DNA of 5,332 nucleotides, from positions 1 to 5,332 of the forward strand of contig VXZL01000520.1 in assembly GCA_009845505.1 (NCBI GenBank), read 5' to 3'. This DNA comes from Candidatus Poribacteria bacterium. GTDB lineage: Bacteria; Poribacteria; WGA-4E; WGA-3G. The notes beneath the pieces are model-generated. The model was given only the letters and a program-made list of their open reading frames with translations, ran no database searches and had not been told where the DNA came from. Shown in pieces: positions 1 through 5,332 of the stretch (the first letter of the stretch is position 1; the number at the start of each line of letters is the position of its first letter). The position numbers and the translations under genes were made by a program.

Positions 1-1
1 G

Positions 2-1270
2 GCATTGATTGCCTTGCTGCTCAGCGGAAGCAATCAACATCTCATTCGATTCCATAAGCCATATAGTTTCAATACAGCCGCCGAAGCCACTATTGAAATC
101 ATTGATACTACTCTCGTTCTTGATATTGAATCAAAACCCGCTGTGCGAAACCAGATTGGACAGGCTGGGGCTACCGGAAAAAATGGAGACACAGACTCAC
201 AGATTTCCGAGAAAGATTCAGTATATAATGCCCCGCTCGGTTTCTCTCATTTTTCTACCTCACATTGGGAACTGATAACCGAAATTCCGACCAAGAGAAC
301 GAACTTCTCCACTGTTGTCGTAGATGATAAAATTTATCTCATTGGTGGCACTCTCTTTGAAAATGGACGCGGCCCCTTTGGGCTTTCAACCGTGGAAGTC
401 TATGACCCCAAAACGAACATCTGGCAGAGAGGCACAGATATGCCAACACCACGTGCCGGTGCGAGGACAGCGGTTGTCAATGGAACTATCTATGTCTTCG
501 GAGGCTATAGTGGGATAGACAACCGCGGTGAAAACTTCAAATTTCTGGATATCGTAGAGGCTTATGACCCTCAAACAGATACATGGGTTAGAAAACAGGA
601 CATGCCCTTTCCTTGTAGCAATTTCGGCATTGGTGTGGTTGCTGGAAAGGTCTATACCATCGGAGGTTTAGCGGATTCTAATAAAGAAGAGTCCAACTCA
701 CTTAAGTGGACAGACCGCGTTGAAGTCTACGATCCACAGACTGACACATGGGCAGAACGTGCGAAGATGCCGACCCGGCGCGATTACTTCGGGGTAGGCG
801 TTGTCAACAATCGCATTTATGTCATCGGCGGACGTGGATGGCCACAAGTCGGGAACCCGAGTGGAACCTTTCTGACCGTCGTTGAGGAATATAACCCAGA
901 AACCAATCAATGGCGAAAGAAAAATGATATATTGGACCTGAGGCTCTATTCCTCAACGGTTGTTGTTGACGATCAAATCTATTTAATTGGTGGTTTCGTT
1001 TGGCAAGACGGACTCCGTAGGGATCCTGCGACTGTAGATGTCTATACGCCAGAAACAGAGGAGTGGAGCGATATTCCGCCAATGCCAACGGGAAAGACCC
1101 CGTTTGGTGTAGCAATTGTTAAGGGTAAAATTTACGTTTTCGGCGGCGAGGGGGAGAACGGAGAATTTCTACCAACTGTCGAGGTGTTTAACACCGATTT
1201 TCATGCCGTCGATGCAATAGGCAAACTGCCCGTGTGCTGGGGAGAACTCAAAGCACAACTCCAAAATTAA
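2..1270 (+). CDS. Kelch-repeat beta-propeller protein, C-terminal part (5' truncated by window edge)
   Basis: Seen: the frame is open from the first full codon (base 2) to TAA at 1268-1270. Residues are counted from the TTG at 5. The first residues (ALIALLL) look like the end of a hydrophobic helix, so TTG 5 is probably internal and the true start lies left of the window. A low-complexity linker (about 15-85) precedes six Kelch repeats. The Gly-Gly doublets are at 114-115, 166-167, 220-221, 275-276, 329-330 and 380-381; the paired tryptophans are at 88, 140, 194, 249, 303 and 354. The last repeat lacks its own Trp, and W88 lies before the first doublet, which fits a six-bladed propeller closed by an N-terminal strand. 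Known: Kelch propellers bind proteins or carbohydrates; no catalytic residues are recognisable. Inferred: a membrane-anchored, probably extracytoplasmic propeller. By analogy with the downstream gene, the missing N-terminus could be an ECF sigma domain. The tail (409-416, PVCWGELK) is not part of a blade. Confidence 0.9.
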   Translation, partial: ALIALLLSGSNQHLIRFHKPYSFNTAAEATIEIIDTTLVLDIESKPAVRNQIGQAGATGKNGDTDSQISEKDSVYNAPLGFSHFSTSHWELITEIPTKRTNFSTVVVDDKIYLIGGTLFENGRGPFGLSTVEVYDPKTNIWQRGTDMPTPRAGARTAVVNGTIYVFGGYSGIDNRGENFKFLDIVEAYDPQTDTWVRKQDMPFPCSNFGIGVVAGKVYTIGGLADSNKEESNSLKWTDRVEVYDPQTDTWAERAKMPTRRDYFGVGVVNNRIYVIGGRGWPQVGNPSGTFLTVVEEYNPETNQWRKKNDILDLRLYSSTVVVDDQIYLIGGFVWQDGLRRDPATVDVYTPETEEWSDIPPMPTGKTPFGVAIVKGKIYVFGGEGENGEFLPTVEVFNTDFHAVDAIGKLPVCWGELKAQLQN

Positions 1271-1311
1271 ACGGGTTTAATCTTATGGTTCCATAGAAAA
1301 AACAGACGATA

Positions 1312-1345
1312 TCTGAGACGCCATCCTCAATAATTGATTCTCAGA
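1312..1345. repeat. Inverted repeat, 7-bp arms with 20-base spacer
   Basis: TCTGAGA at 1312-1318 is perfectly complementary to TCTCAGA at 1339-1345. The spacer contains a second small palindrome, TCAATAATTGA (1327-1337). The position, 42 bases past the Kelch stop codon, would suit a transcript-end hairpin. However, the stem is AT-rich and short, the loop is long and no T-run follows, so it does not qualify as an intrinsic terminator. It could equally be a protein-binding site or chance. Confidence 0.3.
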
Positions 1346-1391
1346 GCCCCGCTTATCCGCAGATTTTCTCCAAATTGCCCGCCTATCCTCA
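1319..1391. repeat. Three degenerate 12-base direct repeats about 30 bases apart
   Basis: Three related segments lie in the same orientation: CGCCATCCTCA (1319-1329, one base shorter), CGCTTATCCGCA (1350-1361) and CGCCTATCCTCA (1380-1391). The second and third, extended two bases left (1348-1361 and 1378-1391), agree at 12 of 14 positions. The ends are 32 and 30 bases apart, close to three helical turns, so a bound protein would meet all copies on roughly the same face of the DNA. Candidate operator upstream of the sigma/propeller gene; function unproven. Confidence 0.35.
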
Positions 1392-1437
1392 CATCCCCTT
1401 TTAAAATTACGAATATGCAACCTTCTTCTCCACAATA

Positions 1438-1453
1438 TGTGTCACATGTCACA
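1438..1453. promoter_or_regulatory. CRP/FNR-family-like operator candidate
   Basis: The 16 bases read TGTGT, six bases, TCACA. This matches the Escherichia coli CRP consensus TGTGA-N6-TCACA at nine of ten defined positions. The site ends 28 bases before the preferred start codon at 1482. The same stretch also contains GTCACA twice, 7 bases apart (1441-1446, 1448-1453). No regulator gene is in the window, and a match of this size can occur by chance, so this is only a candidate. Confidence 0.22.
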
Positions 1454-1470
1454 AGCCGATATTATTGATT

Positions 1471-1474
1471 GGAG
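1471..1474 (+). promoter_or_regulatory. Ribosome binding site deciding the sigma/propeller start
   Basis: GGAG lies seven bases upstream of the ATG at 1482, near-ideal Shine-Dalgarno spacing. The two earlier in-frame ATGs (1437 and 1446) have only pyrimidine-rich or AT-rich sequence before them and no Shine-Dalgarno. Starting at 1482 also gives an N-terminus (MKNDDPKWIE) that runs directly into sigma region 2, as is usual for ECF sigma factors. The RBS therefore favours 1482 over the longer reading. Confidence 0.65.
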
Positions 1475-1481
1475 AATATGC

Positions 1482-4217
1482 ATGAAAAACGACGACCCTA
1501 AATGGATTGAACACGTTATAGCAGGCGATGAAGATGCTTTCACTGCTCTCGTGAAAAAATACGAAAAGCAGATACACGCCTTCGTATGGCGGATGGTAAA
1601 AGACTATCACATCGCCGAAGAAATCACGCAAGATACTTTTCTCAGGGCTTACGAAAAACTTTGTACGCTAAGAGACCCGAATCGCTTTTCAGGATGGCTC
1701 TATATGATTGCCACTCGCCGTTCTCTCACATGGCTCGGAGAAAAAAGGATTCCGATGCAATCCTTAGAAGCGATGCGTGAAGCAGAAATAGAGTCACTGT
1801 TCTATGCCCAATACATGGCTGAACAAACTGAAAAATTAGCGACAGAAAAGCAACGTGAAGTGGTTAAGCGTCTCCTTCAAAAACTACCAGCGCGTGAGCG
1901 GACAGCAGTCGTGCTTCACTACCTCAGCGAAATGACGTGTGAAGAAATTAGTGATTTTCTGGACGTATCGCCGAACACGGTTAAAAGTCAACTCCACCGC
2001 GCCCGGAGGCGACTCAAGAAAGAAGCGTCTATGGTTCACGAAACCTTAGGTGACTTCCAACGCTCAGGCGATCTCATGGAGGACATCACGAATTGGATTC
2101 AGATGAATGAACCTGGCGTACGGCGTTCTGTAAACGTCCTATCTGCAACTTCGGAAAATACTCTTTACGCAGTTATAGGGGGCGAAAGCATCTACAAATT
2201 ACCCGCGGGTGAGGAAGCGTGGCAATTTGTTAACGCTGATTTTCTGCGTCAAGACACGCACGGCACAATACCGATAGCCGAGCGCGATGGCACCCTCTAT
2301 ATTATTCCGTCCGATGAATTGTTCGCCTCAACTGATGGAGGCGTTACATGGCATTCGATGGGGTCTTGTCCAAAAGGTTACACACAGGAACTGATAGTAA
2401 CGGAAGATACCTTTTACCTCTGCCTGAGTGAGGGCATTTTCCAGTCCAATGATGCTGGCAATTCATGGGAAGCCATGAACGATGGCTTGGAGAATGGCTT
2501 GGTAGAACATTCTGGAATTCAGGCATTACAGAGATACCACGGCACCCTATTTATAGGAACCTCCGTTGGTCTCTACCGCCTTAACGCAGAAACCTGGGAA
2601 CCTTTGCAATTGCCGGTAGACAACATTGTGTGGGTGCGCGCCCTGGCAGTCTCTAAAGATTATGTATATATCGCTGCGGTGGTGAATATTTTAGAAGGGC
2701 CTGAAACATCGGAAGAAAATTTCAAGCCATTGCGGAACGGTGAAAAACGCTCATGGTGGATTCTCCGATCAATCGATGGTGGTGATTCCTGGACGGATAT
2801 AACACCTGCAGACCCATCAAATCTAATGGGTATCCTACCTCGGATAACACTACTCGCGGCAGGAAAAACGCTTTTGGTGATCGGAACGGATGATGGGGTC
2901 GTGGCGCGATCGCATGACAGCGGAAACACATGGATATCACCAGAGTTGTCAGTGATCACCCCTATGCAGTTCAGCGTACGCAATGCCGTGGCGTTGAACG
3001 AAAACACATTTTATACCGGTGGCAGTACCGGAATTCACCGTTCAACCGATGGCGGGAAAACTTGGCACCGATTTAATACACGCTTTGAAAGCCGTGTGGA
3101 CAGTTTAGCCAGTTTCACAACAGGTACAGCACCAAATACATCCACAGGACTTTACGCGACGGTAGGTCCAAATCTGGTCAAATCAACGAATGGTGGTAGA
3201 TCGTGGGAGGCTATAGGTGTAGCGTCAGAGACGAAAAAACGCCAATATAAGGAAGCCCCCGCCTGTATCGTCCAAGTCGTAGAAACTGACGGCGTACTTT
3301 ACGCCAAAGCTGTTGGGAACAACACCAAAACCGTTATTTTTCGATTATCTGCTGATGGTCATGTGTTAAGCCATCCTGCAGAAACGCCTCCGTCTTTCGA
3401 TTCGGTGAAACTCATGTGTCACGTGTTAGGTGGACAGAATTTTCCGTTCAAAGATAGACGACAATTAGGACAAGGGTTTCACATTGCTCTCTCTTCTGAA
3501 ATTGAACCATTGTCAAACGAACTAATACACGAAAATCCCGATTTTGGGGCAGAATCGTTCTTAAAACAGTTAATACAGGTGCAGGCAGATGCCCCACTGG
3601 CGTATGAATTGATGTGGGAGGGTTTGTGGGGCAGCTTCGCTGTGAGTGGTGAAACGTTCTACATGGAATACAACTATAAACTCTTCAGATGGGAACCGGG
3701 GGAAACTGAATGGTTCTACACAGGCGTAGAGGAGGCCATCGAACTGACACGTGACAACGTATGGCGAGGTTTTAAAATCGTTGCATCGCGGGAAAGGGTA
3801 TATGTCGGTAAACGGGATGGCCATCTCCTACAATCGCTTGACGGCGGAGACAGTTGGAATGATATTACACCGAACTTCCCATTCTCTGTAGAACATTTCA
3901 AAGAGATAATCTTTGCGGATTCAATAATTCACGTTGCAACTGATAAAGGGGTTATTCGTTCAAAAGACGGCATTACTTGGAATGTGCTTACCGATAAAAC
4001 GAAAGCACCTCTTGTCATCAAATCATTCGCAACAGCGGACAATTCTATCTATGGTGCAAGTGATGCAGGCATCTATCGCTTGCAGAGAGATATAGGCGTT
4101 TGGGAGCAGGTTGCACCCGAAATTTCGGGGGTTGTGACCTCTCTCGTTGTTGATGAAGATATGTTCTACATTGGCACGGAACAGCGCGGCGTGCTACGCT
4201 TCAAACGCTCCAATTAG
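1482..4217 (+). CDS. ECF sigma-70 factor fused to Asp-box (BNR/sialidase-like) beta-propellers
   Basis: Residues counted from ATG 1482 (911 aa; an in-frame ATG at 1437 would add 15 residues without an RBS). Residues 10-80 are sigma region 2, which binds core polymerase and the -10 element (AEEITQDTFLRAYEKL, then FSGWLYMIATRR). Residues 124-180 are region 4, with a helix-turn-helix for -35 recognition (EEISDFLDVSPNTVKSQLHRARRRLKK). After a short linker (about 181-215) comes some 700 residues of propeller. Asp boxes (S-x-D-x-G-x-x-W) end at W290, W329, W437, W484, W528, W575 (Asn replaces Asp) and W792, with a seven-residue variant at W833. Box-less blades probably end at W247, W372, W744 and W874, suggesting about 13-14 blades, perhaps two seven-bladed rings. 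ECF factors are usually about 160-200 aa, so this is a large fusion. No membrane helix or signal peptide is visible, implying a cytoplasmic propeller. Inferred: a self-contained sensor-regulator; ligand unknown. It ends in tandem TAG TAG codons. Confidence 0.92.
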   Translation: MKNDDPKWIEHVIAGDEDAFTALVKKYEKQIHAFVWRMVKDYHIAEEITQDTFLRAYEKLCTLRDPNRFSGWLYMIATRRSLTWLGEKRIPMQSLEAMREAEIESLFYAQYMAEQTEKLATEKQREVVKRLLQKLPARERTAVVLHYLSEMTCEEISDFLDVSPNTVKSQLHRARRRLKKEASMVHETLGDFQRSGDLMEDITNWIQMNEPGVRRSVNVLSATSENTLYAVIGGESIYKLPAGEEAWQFVNADFLRQDTHGTIPIAERDGTLYIIPSDELFASTDGGVTWHSMGSCPKGYTQELIVTEDTFYLCLSEGIFQSNDAGNSWEAMNDGLENGLVEHSGIQALQRYHGTLFIGTSVGLYRLNAETWEPLQLPVDNIVWVRALAVSKDYVYIAAVVNILEGPETSEENFKPLRNGEKRSWWILRSIDGGDSWTDITPADPSNLMGILPRITLLAAGKTLLVIGTDDGVVARSHDSGNTWISPELSVITPMQFSVRNAVALNENTFYTGGSTGIHRSTDGGKTWHRFNTRFESRVDSLASFTTGTAPNTSTGLYATVGPNLVKSTNGGRSWEAIGVASETKKRQYKEAPACIVQVVETDGVLYAKAVGNNTKTVIFRLSADGHVLSHPAETPPSFDSVKLMCHVLGGQNFPFKDRRQLGQGFHIALSSEIEPLSNELIHENPDFGAESFLKQLIQVQADAPLAYELMWEGLWGSFAVSGETFYMEYNYKLFRWEPGETEWFYTGVEEAIELTRDNVWRGFKIVASRERVYVGKRDGHLLQSLDGGDSWNDITPNFPFSVEHFKEIIFADSIIHVATDKGVIRSKDGITWNVLTDKTKAPLVIKSFATADNSIYGASDAGIYRLQRDIGVWEQVAPEISGVVTSLVVDEDMFYIGTEQRGVLRFKRSN

Positions 4218-4254
4218 TAGGCACCTATTCTTGTAGAAAATGCTGTTCAAAGTG

Positions 4255-4260
4255 AAAGAG
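4255..4260 (+). promoter_or_regulatory. Weak ribosome binding site of the permease gene
   Basis: AAAGAG ends seven bases before the ATG at 4268. It is a purine-rich, partial Shine-Dalgarno match. No better start is available nearby, and the resulting N-terminus is typical of MacB-type permeases. The 50 bases between the genes show no terminator hairpin or clear promoter, which supports co-transcription with the sigma/propeller gene. Confidence 0.45.
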
Positions 4261-4267
4261 AAAAGAT

Positions 4268-5332
4268 ATGCGTTTAATCGAAGGAATATTCGTCGCTTTT
4301 GCTGCGATCTATGCTAACGAGTTGCGCTCGTTGCTAACGATACTTGGTATTATCATCGGGATTGCTTCAGTACTCGCGATGATCGCTATCGGAGATGGTG
4401 CGAGAACTATTGTCCTTGAAGAAGCCCAAAAACAGGGTGGCGTTAATCAATTCACGATGTACTGCATAAGTATCAAGAAGGTTGGTGATGTTTGGGTCGC
4501 GAATCGCAGTAACGAATACTTCAAATACGAAGACGTTTTAGCAATTGAGGCGGAGTGTCCTTCCGTTACACTAACCGTGCCACAGATTCCGGCGTGGGGT
4601 GGTGTTCTCGCGCAAGTTACCGGACGCACTGAAACCCGAACCAGTTATAACGGTGTGAACGCTTCTTTTGCAGAAGCGATGGATTGGGACATTCGGGAAG
4701 GACGTTTCATCTCCGATGAAGACCTTGAGAGCGAAGCGAAAGTCTGTGTCCTTGGTGCCGATGTTGCTTCTGACCTGTTCGGAGATGCCTCCCCTATTGG
4801 AAAAGAGATTAAAATCGCGAGAGGTTCGGGAAATAACAGAGAAAAGGAACGTTTGACGGTTATCGGCACAATGATGCCTCGACAACAATACCTGCGTTTC
4901 GGATTCAGTTTGAGTGCACAAGTCTTTATTCCTATTACAACAACCCAGACACGCTTTACTGGCTCTGATAAGATTCAGATGCTTTCAATCCAAACCAAGA
5001 CTGTAGCGGATATCCCTCGCGCAATGGAAGAGGTAAAAGCGACAATACGAAAGCAGCACAGAGGCAAAGATGATTTCTTTGTCACTTGGGATATGAAATC
5101 TGGTATGAGACAATTGGACAAAATCAGCGCGGTGATTAAAATCGCTTTAGGAAGCATCGCAGGTTTTTCGCTATTGGTCGGTGGTATCGGTATTATGAAT
5201 ATGATGTTAGTCGCCGTGGCAGAACGGACCCGTGAGATTGGCTTGCGAAAGGCAGTGGGTGCTAAAAGCAGAGACATTTTGATCCAGTTTCTGATTGAAT
5301 CAATGGCCATGTGTGGTATTGGTGGTGTACTG
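4268..5332 (+). CDS. MacB-like ABC transporter permease, FtsX superfamily (3' truncated by window edge)
   Basis: The frame is open for 355 codons from ATG 4268 to the last base, with no stop. Residues 1-20 are an amphipathic N-terminus, and TM1 is about 21-42 (SLLTILGIIIGIASVLAMIA). A periplasmic MacB_PCD-type core follows (about 45-285), including the common features EGRFISDEDL (144-153) and VCVLGADVASDLFG (159-172). TM2 is about 287-318. It is followed by the family signature AERTREIGLRKAVGAKSRDI (318-337), the cytoplasmic segment that contacts the ATPase, and the beginning of TM3. Full members are usually about 400-420 residues, so roughly 50-65 are missing. Known: MacB-type permeases work with a separate or fused ATPase and transmit mechanical force to move peptides, lipids, lipoproteins or toxins across the cell envelope. 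No ATPase domain is present at the N-terminus, so an ATPase gene must lie elsewhere, perhaps downstream. The substrate cannot be told. Spacing of 50 bases suggests an operon with the sigma/propeller gene. Confidence 0.92.
   Translation, partial: MRLIEGIFVAFAAIYANELRSLLTILGIIIGIASVLAMIAIGDGARTIVLEEAQKQGGVNQFTMYCISIKKVGDVWVANRSNEYFKYEDVLAIEAECPSVTLTVPQIPAWGGVLAQVTGRTETRTSYNGVNASFAEAMDWDIREGRFISDEDLESEAKVCVLGADVASDLFGDASPIGKEIKIARGSGNNREKERLTVIGTMMPRQQYLRFGFSLSAQVFIPITTTQTRFTGSDKIQMLSIQTKTVADIPRAMEEVKATIRKQHRGKDDFFVTWDMKSGMRQLDKISAVIKIALGSIAGFSLLVGGIGIMNMMLVAVAERTREIGLRKAVGAKSRDILIQFLIESMAMCGIGGVL

Larger units (their letters stand above)
1271..1481. other. Intergenic region between Kelch gene and sigma/propeller gene
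   Basis: This 211-base gap carries no plausible gene. It contains a 7-bp inverted repeat, three degenerate 12-base direct repeats and a CRP/FNR-like 16-base site, listed separately. I found no well-spaced sigma-70 promoter. The best -10-like hexamers are TAAAAT at 1402-1407 and TATTAT at 1460-1465. The nearest -35-like hexamer for the first (TTGCCC, 1375-1380) is 21 bases away, and the second would leave almost no leader before the ribosome binding site. A promoter for an ECF sigma or other non-housekeeping factor would not be obvious by eye. Confidence 0.6.

Noticed and set aside
9..275. Plus-strand open frame of 88 codons in another frame at the left edge
   Set aside because: It overlaps the linker of the Kelch protein, ends before the propeller and has no recognisable family; the Kelch frame is open throughout.
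1291..1306. Possible terminator: TATGGTTCCATA followed by an A-rich run
   Set aside because: The stem is four or five base pairs with a very small loop, and the run after it is A rather than T on the plus strand; too weak for a terminator call.
1437..1481. N-terminal extension of the sigma/propeller protein starting at ATG 1437
   Set aside because: It has no Shine-Dalgarno upstream and adds 15 residues not typical of ECF sigma factors, whereas ATG 1482 has GGAG at ideal spacing.
1271..1481. CRISPR array or mobile-element remnant suggested by the repeats
   Set aside because: The repeats are only 12 bases, imperfect and three in number; there are no spacers of regular length, no transposase fragment and no target-site duplication.
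2660..3007. Minus-strand open frame of 115 codons
   Set aside because: It lies wholly inside the sigma/propeller gene opposite clear Asp-box blades, and its translation shows no recognisable domain; treated as a shadow frame.
4571..4921. Minus-strand open frame of 116 codons
   Set aside because: It is antisense to the conserved periplasmic core of the permease and has no recognisable motif.
4975..5310. Minus-strand open frame of 111 codons with hydrophobic stretches
   Set aside because: Its hydrophobicity mirrors the permease's transmembrane region on the other strand; the plus-strand reading has the full MacB/FtsX signature.

Overview
The window (5,332 bases, estimated by eye at a little under 50% GC) holds three same-strand genes reading left to right. 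The first is cut by the left edge and the last by the right edge. Gene density, short spacing and protein style suggest an uncultivated bacterium. The mix of sigma-factor/beta-propeller fusions, Kelch proteins and MacB/FtsX-type permeases resembles Candidatus Poribacteria (sponge symbionts and marine relatives) as I remember those genomes. That assignment is from memory of protein style; no marker gene is present to prove it.

Region 1 (left edge to 1270) is the C-terminal part of a six-bladed Kelch beta-propeller protein. It opens at the window edge with the end of a hydrophobic, probably membrane-spanning segment, followed by a linker of about 70-75 residues and six Kelch repeats. I suspect the missing N-terminus is an ECF sigma domain, but that lies outside the window. 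Region 2 (1271-1481) is a 211-base gap with a 7-bp inverted repeat, three degenerate copies of a 12-base element spaced about 30 bases apart, and a CRP/FNR-like 16-base site just before the next gene. Region 3 (1482-4217) is the centrepiece: one 911-residue protein with a complete ECF sigma-70 factor (regions 2 and 4) at the N-terminus, joined to about 700 residues of Asp-box (BNR/sialidase-like) beta-propeller, probably two propellers of about seven blades. No membrane segment is visible between the halves. Region 4 (4268 to right edge) is a MacB-like ABC-transporter permease (FtsX superfamily), read from 4268 and still open at the right edge.

Working model (inference): the sigma/propeller protein is a one-component regulator in which the propeller senses a ligand or partner and controls the fused sigma domain. 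The permease 50 bases downstream is probably co-transcribed and may be a target or partner. If the Kelch protein is also a sigma fusion, the window shows two adjacent sigma/propeller regulators built on unrelated propeller families, one membrane-anchored and one apparently soluble. No RNA genes, mobile elements, CRISPR arrays or convincing intrinsic terminators were found.
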